Shown one piece after another: positions 13,770 through 20,331 of a stretch of DNA of 22,052 bases. The stretch comes from JBQTIQ01 sp052387955 (GTDB taxonomy: Bacteria > Actinomycetota > Acidimicrobiia > Acidimicrobiales > JACDCH01), in the NCBI GenBank assembly GCA_052387955.1, contig JBQTIQ010000079.1:1-22052 (forward strand), written 5' to 3'. Every line of letters starts with the position of its first letter. Positions within the stretch are counted from its first letter, which is position 1. Below the pieces are notes generated by a model, which saw only the letters and a list, made by a program, of their open reading frames with translations, ran no database searches and was not told where the DNA came from. The position numbers and the translations under genes are program-made.

Positions 13770-14530
13770 CAGACCCGCGGCAGAGAGTCGACCAGCGTCG
13801 CGAACACGGCGCAGACGCCCGGGTCGAACTGGGTCCCGGCCATGCGGGCGATCTCGGCCGCGGCTCGGTCGACCCCGAGCGACGCCCGGTAGGGGCGATC
13901 GGTGGTCATGGCGTCGAATGCGTCGACGACCTGGAAGACCCGGGCCGGCAGCGGGATCTGTTCGCCCCGCAACCGCTCCGGATAGCCGTTGCCGTCCCAC
14001 ATCTCGTGATGACAGCGCACCACCGACGCCGCTGCGTCCATGTTGGGGATGCCCTGGAGGATCTGGAAGCCAATGGTCGGATGGGTCCGCATGACCCGCC
14101 ATTCGGCGGCGGTCAAAGGGCCCGGCTTGTTGAGGATCCGCTCCGGCACCCCGACCTTGCCGACATCGTGGAGCAGGAACCCGTACTCGGCATCGGGGTA
14201 GTCGCCTTCCACCCCGACGGCGGCCATCAGGGCCTGGGCGTAGACGCGGCAACGCTCCAGGTGCTGGCCGGTGTAGGCGTCCTTGGCCTCCACGACGTAG
14301 GCCATCGACCGCACCGTTTCCAGGTACGACGTGCGCAGCTGGCCCAGGGCTTCCTCGAGCTCCTCGGTCCGCCGCTTCTGGCGCCGGTACAGCTCGCCCA
14401 CATCGAGCGCGAACCGCTCGAGCTGACGTTCGAGCGAGACGGCGTCGGAGACCGGGAACTCGTTGATCCCATGGGCCTGCGCCTCACCTCCCGCCCCGGG
14501 CGTCCCGGTGCCGGCGGCCTCGGCTCTCAC
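13769..14530 (-). CDS. HD-GYP domain protein, predicted cyclic di-GMP phosphodiesterase
   Basis: A 253-residue cytosolic protein. Residues about 31-75 are a heptad-like charged helix (LERQLERF, RRQKRRTEELEEALGQL), probably a coiled coil. The HD-GYP domain occupies about 75-250: His90, His121-Asp122 in LLHDVGKVGVPERILNKPG, His150, His174-His175 with HHEMWDGNGYP (179-184), and the tail FDAMTTDRPYR. All metal-ligand and GYP positions are present, so hydrolysis of c-di-GMP is likely. The protein lacks its own receiver, and the lone REC protein encoded upstream, overlapping by four bases (GTGA), is a plausible partner. Start is GTG 14530. It is followed immediately by the XRE gene. Confidence 0.92.
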   Translation of the reverse strand: MRAEAAGTGTPGAGGEAQAHGINEFPVSDAVSLERQLERFALDVGELYRRQKRRTEELEEALGQLRTSYLETVRSMAYVVEAKDAYTGQHLERCRVYAQALMAAVGVEGDYPDAEYGFLLHDVGKVGVPERILNKPGPLTAAEWRVMRTHPTIGFQILQGIPNMDAAASVVRCHHEMWDGNGYPERLRGEQIPLPARVFQVVDAFDAMTTDRPYRASLGVDRAAAEIARMAGTQFDPGVCAVFATLVDSLPRV

Positions 14531-14910
14531 ACCGGGGCCAGACGCTCGATCGCCTCGAGCAGCTCGATCGCCGAGAACGGCTTGGTCAGGTAGGCGTCGG
14601 CGCCGGCGCGGTGGGCACGCTCGCGGGTGTCGGCGTCGTCGCGGGCCGACAGGATCAGCACCTTGACCTTGCCGTGGTCGAGCTGGCGGCAGACCTCGAT
14701 GCCGTCGAGCCCCGGCATCATGATGTCGAGGATGACGGCCTCGGCCGACCGGTGGTCGAACGGGGCGTCGAGCAGCCCGAGCGCGGCGGGACCGTCGGCC
14801 GCCTCGACGACCGAGAAACCGTCGGCCTCGAGCACGGTGCGCACGACCCGCCGGATGGAGGCGTCGTCGTCGACGACGAGGACGACTCGGCGCCGCTCGG
14901 TCGCGGTCAC
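14527..14910 (-). CDS. Stand-alone response regulator receiver (REC) protein
   Basis: A 127-residue single-domain receiver. The acidic pocket is Asp14-Asp16, the phosphoacceptor is Asp62 in VILDIMMPGLDG, the switch Ser is residue 88 (ILSARDD), and Lys110 lies in TKPF. There is no output domain. GTG 14910 is chosen because GGAAGG lies about seven bases upstream and the REC fold begins within ten residues; a longer frame to 15048 runs into the rsiG-like gene and is rejected. It overlaps the HD-GYP gene by four bases. The two together look like a split REC + HD-GYP protein, a domain pair commonly fused in other bacteria. No histidine kinase is seen in the window. Confidence 0.92.
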   Translation of the reverse strand: MTATERRRVVLVVDDDASIRRVVRTVLEADGFSVVEAADGPAALGLLDAPFDHRSAEAVILDIMMPGLDGIEVCRQLDHGKVKVLILSARDDADTRERAHRAGADAYLTKPFSAIELLEAIERLAPV

Positions 14911-14935
14911 GTCCGGCCTTCCTTCCGGTGCACGT

Positions 14936-15469
14936 TCACCGGAGGAGCTGCTCCACCGAGGCTTCCCCGGTGCGGTACCGCCGGGTGATGTCGGCCTGGA
15001 GGGCGTCGATGCGATCGAAGAGGCTGCGGCGCCGGGCCGAGACCTCACGCTCGAACTCCTCGAGCCCGTCGCGCAGGGTGGCTACGTCGTGGTCGTCGAG
15101 CCCGGCCAGGGACTCCACGTCGTGGCCCTCGACCAAGGCCGCCAGGCGGGCCTCGAGGTCGCCGTCGACGGTCTCCGGGCCGAGCAGCCGGGTGAGCCGG
15201 CCGTTCCCCGGACTTCGCGTACGGTCGGAGAGGATGTCGGGCAGTTGGCCGACCAACGCCGCCAGATCGCCGGGGGCGCCGCCCTGGCGGCGACGGCCGA
15301 GCTCGGCGCCGACGATGTCCAAACGCCCCTGGGCCATGCGGCGAAGGTACGACAGTCCGGTCTCGATCGCTTGGCATTCGCTGCGCAGGGCCCGCACCTC
15401 GGCGAGGGACCGGTCCTCGAGGCTTCCCGGGAATCCGTCGGCGAGAACACGCTCGAGTTCTGATGCCAT
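14936..15469 (-). CDS. rsiG: RsiG-family cyclic di-GMP-binding anti-sigma factor
   Basis: RsiG binds c-di-GMP on an antiparallel coiled coil and holds the sigma factor WhiG. The known ligand motif is E(x3)S(x2)R(x3)Q(x3)D. In this 177-residue protein it is perfect in the first helix: Glu36, Ser40, Arg43, Gln47, Asp51. A second copy in the C-terminal helix has Glu140, Ser144, Arg147, Asp155, but Phe151 in place of Gln. A Gly/Pro-containing linker (about 58-135) separates the helices, and the C-terminus ends in GEASVEQLL. The start is ATG 15469. The gene leads a run with REC, HD-GYP and XRE genes (25-base gap, then overlaps), so the effector of c-di-GMP and its probable degrader are co-transcribed. 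No WhiG-type sigma gene is in the window. Confidence 0.85.
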   Translation of the reverse strand: MASELERVLADGFPGSLEDRSLAEVRALRSECQAIETGLSYLRRMAQGRLDIVGAELGRRRQGGAPGDLAALVGQLPDILSDRTRSPGNGRLTRLLGPETVDGDLEARLAALVEGHDVESLAGLDDHDVATLRDGLEEFEREVSARRRSLFDRIDALQADITRRYRTGEASVEQLLR

Positions 15470-15525
15470 GCTCGCTCGGTTCCCCCTGGCGCGGCCGGTG
15501 GTTCTGGGCCTCTCAGGTTAGCCGT

Positions 15526-15548
15526 GGTGCCCCGAAGGGCGTTAGCGT
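15526..15548. promoter_or_regulatory. Divergent -10 boxes between rsiG-like and cupredoxin genes
   Basis: On the plus strand TAGCGT (15543-15548) lies seven bases before ATG 15556, suggesting a leaderless cupredoxin transcript. On the minus strand TAACCT (15526-15531) would give the rsiG-like gene a leader of about 50 bases. The intergenic region is only 86 bases, so the two promoters are back to back. Confidence 0.4.
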
Positions 15549-15555
15549 CCACCCG

Positions 15556-15939
15556 ATGCGCCGGCGCCTGCGGCACATGGCGGGGCCGATGGTCGCTGTC
15601 GCCCTGTTGGCCGCCTGCGGGGACGACTCGTCAGCTGACGGCGCCAGTTCGTCGGCCCCGGTCGCCGACGTTACCGTGCGGGCACGGGACACGCTCCGCT
15701 TCGATCGGGACACCTATTCGGCCGACGCCGGCAGCGACGGCGCCGTGAGCTTCGACTATGTGGGCGACGGCACATTGACGCACACCCTGCTGATCGAGGG
15801 CGTGGACGGGTTCCGCCTCGAGGTGACCGGCAGGGGCGACTCGGACCGCGGCCGCGCCGCCCTCGCCTCGGTGGTCTACACCCTCTACTGCGACGTCCCC
15901 GGCCACAGCACTATGAAGGCAAAACTGACGGTTGGTTAG
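15556..15939 (+). CDS. Cupredoxin-like lipoprotein
   Basis: Predicted exported, lipid-anchored blue-copper-type protein. The 127 residues begin with a basic n-region, a hydrophobic stretch and a lipobox ending LLAAC (Cys21), followed by an Asp/Ser/Ala-rich linker. The remainder is beta-rich, and the candidate type 1 copper ligands are His76 (LTHTLL), Cys112 (LYCDVPGH), His117 and Met120. The Cys-x4-His spacing is normal for cupredoxins of this kind, but the following Met comes after two residues rather than the usual three or four, so the axial ligand should be treated with care. It converges on the PuuD-type gene with a four-base overlap of stop codons. A role in electron transfer or copper handling is inference. 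Confidence 0.75.
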   Translation: MRRRLRHMAGPMVAVALLAACGDDSSADGASSSAPVADVTVRARDTLRFDRDTYSADAGSDGAVSFDYVGDGTLTHTLLIEGVDGFRLEVTGRGDSDRGRAALASVVYTLYCDVPGHSTMKAKLTVG

Positions 15940-16688
15940 CTCCCGTTGAGGATGAGCTCCCAGCCGACGAAGTGGAGCACGGCGAGGTAGACGAAGCCGT
16001 AGATGATCGTCTTGCGGTGGTCGTCGAGGACGACCTTGTTCCAGGCGCTGTCGATTCCCCCCACCAGGCCGAGCGCGCTCGCCTCGGCGTAGGCGAGGGT
16101 GGCCAACACGATGAGCCAGTAGACGATCCCGTTCTCGACGCCGTCGGGCCCCGAGTAGAAGCCGCTGTAGTGGGTCGTGAAGACCATGTACCACAGCAGA
16201 GGGATGGACAGGAACGTGTTGGTCCGCGACGCCCGGGCGGCCCGCTTGGCGGCTGCGGGCGCCGCCGGGTCGGGCTCGGCGCCGGCGAGGACCTGGCGGG
16301 CATTGCCGATGACGACCTGCTGGTTGGGCCAGATGACGCCCCACACGTTGGAAAGCATCACGACCCCGAAGAGGATCCCGGTCAGGATCGAAGCGCCGTT
16401 GGCCTCCTTCAGGTACTCGCTCGACTCGGAGGTGTAGATCCCGAGAAGGACGACGCCGAAGGAGAACGTGGCCGCCGCCGCCCACCGGAACCACCACAGC
16501 GCCCGCCACGTGAGCTTGTCGAGGGCCTGGTTGCGGACCGCGGGCTCGAACTCGGCGTAGGCCGGCACCTGGACCACGTTGAAGAAGTACAACAACCCGA
16601 TCCAGGCGATGCCGACGAGTATGTGCCCGGCTCGGGCGATCATTGCGAGCCCTCCGCTGGGCTCGAAGAAATCGTTGAAGATCTCCAC
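15936..16688 (-). CDS. PuuD-type membrane protein (urate oxidase N-terminal domain family)
   Basis: A 250-residue polytopic membrane protein. Motifs typical of the Urate_ox_N (PuuD-like) family are WIGLLYFFNVVQVP near residue 30, LTWRALWWFRWAAAATF, NVWGVIWPNQ and LLWYMVFTTHYSGFYSG, with about seven to eight hydrophobic segments. PuuD proteins that oxidise urate also carry a C-terminal cytochrome c domain. That domain is absent here (no CxxCH), and no purine-degradation gene is nearby, so the urate activity is not assured. GTG 16688 is chosen because GGGAGG lies just upstream; the frame extends further but runs into the region divergent from sod. Confidence 0.78.
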   Translation of the reverse strand: MEIFNDFFEPSGGLAMIARAGHILVGIAWIGLLYFFNVVQVPAYAEFEPAVRNQALDKLTWRALWWFRWAAAATFSFGVVLLGIYTSESSEYLKEANGASILTGILFGVVMLSNVWGVIWPNQQVVIGNARQVLAGAEPDPAAPAAAKRAARASRTNTFLSIPLLWYMVFTTHYSGFYSGPDGVENGIVYWLIVLATLAYAEASALGLVGGIDSAWNKVVLDDHRKTIIYGFVYLAVLHFVGWELILNGS

Positions 16689-16839
16689 TCGACGCCTCCC
16701 CTCGACCAGCCCCGCTGGGCGCCGCACGCTACCGCTCGAGGGCGCCGCCGTGCCGGCGTGGCCCTCACCGAGTGGGGCGAACGGCCCGCATCCGGGTAGA
16801 AGGGGGGAGATCACCCGAAGACCAAGGAGCCTCTCCCCA

Positions 16840-17460
16840 ATGGCTGATGACATCTACCGCCTGCCCGAGCTCACCTACGACTACGGCGCGCTCGAGCCCC
16901 ACATCAGCGGGCAGATCATGGAGCTGCACCATGACAAGCACCATGCGGCCTACGTGAAGGGCGCCAACACCGCCCTCGAGAAGCTGGCCGCGGCCGGCGC
17001 CGACGACGACTGGGCCTCCATCACCAAGCTCGAGAAGGACCTGGCCTTCCACCTGTCTGGCCACGTCCTGCACAGCCTCTTCTGGCAGAACCTGTCACCC
17101 GACGGTGGTGGCGAGCCCGACGGCGACCTCGCCGCCGAGATCAGCGCCTCCTTCGGCGCCTTCGAACGGTTCCGCAGCCACATGACCCAGGCCGCCTCGA
17201 CGACCCAGGGCTCGGGCTGGGCGCTGGCCTCGTGGGACCCGGTTGGTGGGCGCATAATCGTCCAGCAGGTCTACGACCACCAGGGCAACCACGGCCAGGG
17301 GAGCCAGCCGCTGCTTGCCATCGACGCCTGGGAGCACGCCTACTACCTGCAGTACCGCAACGCCAAGGCCGACTTCTTCGAAGCGGTGTGGAACGTCTTC
17401 GACTGGAACGACGTCGCCGGCAAGCTCAAGGCCGCCAAGGCCTCCGCCTGGAAGGTCTAG
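16840..17460 (+). CDS. sodA: Superoxide dismutase, Fe/Mn type
   Basis: Converts superoxide to peroxide and oxygen in the cytosol. The 206 residues start MADDIYRLPELTYDYGALEP. Metal ligands are visible as the His in LHHDKHH, the His in HLSGHVLHSLFW, and Asp and His in AIDAWEHAYYLQY. VYDHQGN resembles the actinobacterial branch (the mycobacterial SodA has VYDHQTN). The metal, Fe or Mn, cannot be decided by eye. ATG 16840 has AAGGAG at 16824-16829 upstream. The gene is monocistronic in appearance: divergent from the PuuD-type gene and convergent with the CdsA-like gene after 45 bases. Confidence 0.96.
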   Translation: MADDIYRLPELTYDYGALEPHISGQIMELHHDKHHAAYVKGANTALEKLAAAGADDDWASITKLEKDLAFHLSGHVLHSLFWQNLSPDGGGEPDGDLAAEISASFGAFERFRSHMTQAASTTQGSGWALASWDPVGGRIIVQQVYDHQGNHGQGSQPLLAIDAWEHAYYLQYRNAKADFFEAVWNVFDWNDVAGKLKAAKASAWKV

Positions 17461-17505
17461 CCAGCCGGTCCGCGCAACCGAGCGATCGAAAGTGAGGGCG
17501 GCAAC

Positions 17506-18438
17506 TCAGCCCGGTAGGCCGATGACCAGGGCCCAGGCAGGGCCGAGGAGCAGGAGGGAGTCCAGTCGGCGCAGGGCGCTGGCCGGGGCGCCGGCGGTGG
17601 GGAGGACCGCCGACGCCAGCAGCTGGCCGAGCGGGGTGAGTACCGCGGCCATGGCCCCCATGAGGAGGCCGCCCGGGAACGTGAAGGGTTCGACGCCGAT
17701 GGCGGTGATGGCGAAGGCGACGACGAGCTGAGCGATGGCACCGGCGGCGGGCCCTTCGTAGGGGTTGGACGAGCCCGACCCGACCAGGTAGTCGCCGACC
17801 TCATAGGCCGACACCAACAGCAGCAGGCCGATGGCGGCGCCGGCGGCGCTGCGGTCGGCGAGGACGATGCTGGCGGCGCCGAGGCCGACGAAGAGGCCAC
17901 AACGCACGGTGCAGGCGGCGTGCTCGATGGGCATGATCCGTCGCCGGCGCCGGCGGATCGGGGCCATCCTCACGGTGGGCGCCACCGACGCCGCCACCAG
18001 GGCGAGGACGACCGCCCCGAGGACAGCGGTGGACAGGGCGGCGGCCACGACCAGGGCCGCGGCGCCGAGCCCCGCCGCCTGCCGGCTCGGGCGCAGCCCC
18101 AAAGGCCGCCAGCACCCGGCCGTCTGCGCGGCGGCGATGCCTGCGGCCAGGCCGTACACCACGGTCAGTCCCCACGGGCCGGCGATCCAGGCGGTCGAGC
18201 ACAGCAGGAACCAGGCGACGCCGAGGCGGACACGGGGCCCGTCGATGTCGTAGACCACCGCCAGGCGATGGTCGCCCCGCTTCCCGGGCCGCCACCACCC
18301 GACGCTGGCTTGCCGGCGTCGGGTGGCCCGGCCCGCAGATCCGGGCTCGGCCATGTGTCGGCCCGGCGCCGCCCCGGCCCGACGCCGTGCGGCCAGTGCT
18401 GGTGCCGGCGCCGGGACGCCCTTCGTCCGCACGGCCAC
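17506..18438 (-). CDS. CdsA-like polytopic membrane protein lacking the cytidylyltransferase signature
   Basis: A 310-residue protein with a basic Pro/Ala-rich N-terminal 70 residues followed by about eight hydrophobic segments. The end, GQLLASAVLPTAG...LRRLDSLLLLGPAW, aligns by eye with the C-terminus of phosphatidate cytidylyltransferase (CdsA), where a Ser-Lys-Arg...Lys-Asp...His-Gly-Gly...Asp-Arg-x-Asp signature precedes the last helix. Here the Ser and the terminal RLDSLL remain, but the Lys-Arg, Lys-Asp and His-Gly-Gly elements are gone. It is therefore probably not a CDP-diacylglycerol synthase; another role is unknown. GTG 18438 is two bases after the MoaD-like stop, so the genes are coupled. 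GTG 18432 or an internal ATG (MAEPGSAG) are alternative starts. Confidence 0.6.
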   Translation of the reverse strand: MAVRTKGVPAPAPALAARRRAGAAPGRHMAEPGSAGRATRRRQASVGWWRPGKRGDHRLAVVYDIDGPRVRLGVAWFLLCSTAWIAGPWGLTVVYGLAAGIAAAQTAGCWRPLGLRPSRQAAGLGAAALVVAAALSTAVLGAVVLALVAASVAPTVRMAPIRRRRRRIMPIEHAACTVRCGLFVGLGAASIVLADRSAAGAAIGLLLLVSAYEVGDYLVGSGSSNPYEGPAAGAIAQLVVAFAITAIGVEPFTFPGGLLMGAMAAVLTPLGQLLASAVLPTAGAPASALRRLDSLLLLGPAWALVIGLPG

Positions 18439-18440
18439 GA

Positions 18441-18677
18441 CTATCCGCCCGAGACCGGGGGGAGCACCGCCACCTCGTCGTCGTTGCCGACCCGGTGGTC
18501 CGGGCCGGCGGGCTCGCCGTTGACCCATACCTGGCAGGTGGCCAGCAACGCCGCGAAGCCGGCCCCGTAGCGACGCCGGGCCTCTTCGAGGACCTCGTCG
18601 ACGGTGGCCCCGGCAATCTCGTCCCGGCCCGTGCCGGCGGCTTCCCGGGCCGCGGCGAACAACCGCAACCGGGCCAC
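18441..18677 (-). CDS. MoaD/ThiS-family ubiquitin-like sulfur carrier
   Basis: A 78-residue beta-grasp protein: MARLRLFAAAREAAG at the start, ATVDEVLEEARRRYG as the helix, VWVNGEPAG, DDEVAVLPPVSGG at the end. The C-terminal Gly-Gly is the site that is adenylated and thiocarboxylated by a MoeB/ThiF-type enzyme. MoaD of molybdopterin synthase is the best fit for the LPPVSGG ending, but no moaE, moeB or thi gene is in the window, so the pathway is open. The start is GTG 18677. It is tightly coupled to the CdsA-like membrane protein gene downstream, an unexpected partner. Confidence 0.82.
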   Translation of the reverse strand: MARLRLFAAAREAAGTGRDEIAGATVDEVLEEARRRYGAGFAALLATCQVWVNGEPAGPDHRVGNDDEVAVLPPVSGG

Positions 18678-18759
18678 GCTCGTCGCCGCTTCCCTCAGCC
18701 GGAGCCGAGGCCGGTGCGGCGGCTCGCCGTGAGAGGAGCCAACGCCACCCGGCCGGGCA

Positions 18760-19605
18760 CTACGCGAGGACCTCGGCCCATCCGTGCTTGACGACGAGCG
18801 CCCCGGCCGAGGACGCCTCGAAGGCGTAGCCGTGCCGACCGTCGTGTTCGCCGGCGTCGAACAGTTCGACGACGATGTCGTTGCCAGGCAAGACGTTGGC
18901 GGCGAAGCGCACGGCCAGTCGCTTGAGCCGGGCCGGGTCGCCGCCGGCCACCGTCTCGATCACGGCCTGGCCGCACATGGCCATGGTGCACAGGCCGTGG
19001 GCGATGATGCCGGGTAGCCCCACCGAGCGGGCGAAGTCCTCGTCGACGTGGATCGGCATGGGGTCGCCGGAGGCGTCGCGGTACCGGAACGTCTGGTCGT
19101 CGTCGACATGGACGGTGAACGAGCCCGCCGGCTGCGCCCTGGCCTCCTCGGGGAACTCGTGGCCGGGCTTGTCGGGCCCGGCCGATTCACCGTCGGACAT
19201 GCCCCGGATGAAGATCGTGACGAACTGGTCGAGCGCGGGCCGATCGTCGCCGTCGACCGAAACCAGCTTGACCACGAACCGGGTGCCCGACGGCCCGACC
19301 CGGGTGGACCAGCCCACCGAGTGGGTCCGGAGGGTGGCATCGGGAACGAGGGGTTGGTGGAAGTGCATGTCCTGCTCGCCGTGGACGACGAACATGAGCG
19401 CCTCGGGCGGCACGAGGTCGCTCACTGCCGCCACCATCGGAGGCCAGGTCGGGACGACGGCGAACACCGGCGGGGCCAGCGAGCCATCGGCGTAGGCCGG
19501 GTTGGGGTCGTTGGTGGCGGCGGCGTAGGCCTTGGCCCGCTCGGGCTCGATCTGCGCCACCAACGGCGGGTACTGGGTGCCGAGCTTGTCGACCGGGAGG
19601 GCCAT
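18760..19605 (-). CDS. MaoC-like (R)-specific enoyl-CoA hydratase, double hotdog
   Basis: A 281-residue two-hotdog protein. The N-terminal half (AYAAATNDPNPAYAD, later HGEQDMHFHQPL) is the non-catalytic hotdog. The C-terminal half carries the hydratase motif YRDASGDPMPIHVDEDFA with Asp181 and His186, where Met replaces the usual Asn between the catalytic pair. GLPGIIAHGLCTMAM follows. It hydrates trans-2-enoyl-CoA, or the reverse reaction, in fatty acid or sterol side-chain metabolism; mycobacterial HtdX/HtdY proteins have the same architecture. The start is ATG 19605, with a TAGCTT box eight bases upstream and no ribosome binding site, suggesting a leaderless transcript. It is divergent from the phosphatase gene. 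Confidence 0.9.
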   Translation of the reverse strand: MALPVDKLGTQYPPLVAQIEPERAKAYAAATNDPNPAYADGSLAPPVFAVVPTWPPMVAAVSDLVPPEALMFVVHGEQDMHFHQPLVPDATLRTHSVGWSTRVGPSGTRFVVKLVSVDGDDRPALDQFVTIFIRGMSDGESAGPDKPGHEFPEEARAQPAGSFTVHVDDDQTFRYRDASGDPMPIHVDEDFARSVGLPGIIAHGLCTMAMCGQAVIETVAGGDPARLKRLAVRFAANVLPGNDIVVELFDAGEHDGRHGYAFEASSAGALVVKHGWAEVLA

Positions 19606-19613
19606 GGCCGGCC

Positions 19614-19679
19614 AAGCTAGTGCGCCTCGCTACTGTCGCCTCCGGTGTCACCGGCGTGGGACCAGCCCACCGCTACCCT
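19614..19679. promoter_or_regulatory. Divergent -10 boxes between maoC-like and phosphatase genes
   Basis: The minus-strand TAGCTT (19614-19619) is eight bases before ATG 19605. The plus-strand TACCCT (19674-19679) is seven bases before ATG 19687. Neither start has a Shine-Dalgarno sequence, so both transcripts are probably leaderless. Confidence 0.45.
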
Positions 19680-19686
19680 GCCGGGG

Positions 19687-20331
19687 ATGCCGACCCGGGT
19701 GCTGCTGGTGCGCCACGGCCAGTCCGAGTGGAATGCGACGGGGCGCTGGCAGGGCCAGGCCGACCCACCGCTCAGCGACCTGGGCCGTCGCCAGGCCACC
19801 TCGGCGGCAGCCTCGCTGGGCGCGCTCGACGCCATCTTCGCCTCCGACCTGACCCGCGCCGCGGAGACGGCGACAATCATCTCCGCCCGACTCGGCGTGG
19901 GACCGGTCGTGGTGGACGGCGGGCTGCGCGAGCGCGACGCCGGGGAATGGTCGGGTCTCACCCGGGCCGAGATCGACGAGCGGTACCCCGGGTACATCCC
20001 GGCGGCCGGGAGCGGCCGCCATCAGGCCTTCGCCGCCGGCGAGGAGGGGTTCACCCGCCGGCCCCCGGGCTGGGAGGACGACGCCAGCGTGCGTGAGCGC
20101 GCCTTGGCGGCCTGCGGCCGGATCCACGAGGCGGTGGGCGACGGCGACGTGTTGGCCGTCACCCACGGTGGGCTCATCTACGTGATCGAGGGCCATCTCG
20201 GCGCGCCGTTCGAGCGTCTGGCCAACGGCGCCGGCCGCTGGATCGAGCTCGACGGTCCCGGGATGCGCCTGGGTGACCGGGTGGTGTTGGTCGCCGACGA
20301 CGTCGCGGTCACCGTCCCCTCCCAGCTATGA
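19687..20331 (+). CDS. Histidine phosphatase family protein (phosphoglycerate mutase-like)
   Basis: A 214-residue enzyme of the histidine phosphatase clan. The phospho-acceptor is His10 in LLVRHGQSEWN. GRWQGQADPPLSDLGRRQA, FASDLTRAAETA, LRERDAGEW and the second His in VTHGG complete the active site. A longer middle region (about residues 98-135, with Gly/Arg-rich loop and PPGWEDD) covers the variable cap. The substrate cannot be read from the sequence: members range from phosphoglycerate mutase to broad phosphatases, and the length and divergence suit a phosphatase better than a glycolytic mutase. A TACCCT box seven bases before ATG 19687 suggests a leaderless transcript. The stop overlaps the next start (ATGA). 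Confidence 0.9.
   Translation: MPTRVLLVRHGQSEWNATGRWQGQADPPLSDLGRRQATSAAASLGALDAIFASDLTRAAETATIISARLGVGPVVVDGGLRERDAGEWSGLTRAEIDERYPGYIPAAGSGRHQAFAAGEEGFTRRPPGWEDDASVRERALAACGRIHEAVGDGDVLAVTHGGLIYVIEGHLGAPFERLANGAGRWIELDGPGMRLGDRVVLVADDVAVTVPSQL

Noticed and set aside
14911..15048. N-terminal extension of the REC protein
   Set aside because: The extra codons lie within the rsiG-like gene and give Ser/Pro/Arg-rich shadow sequence; GTG 14910 has a good ribosome binding site.
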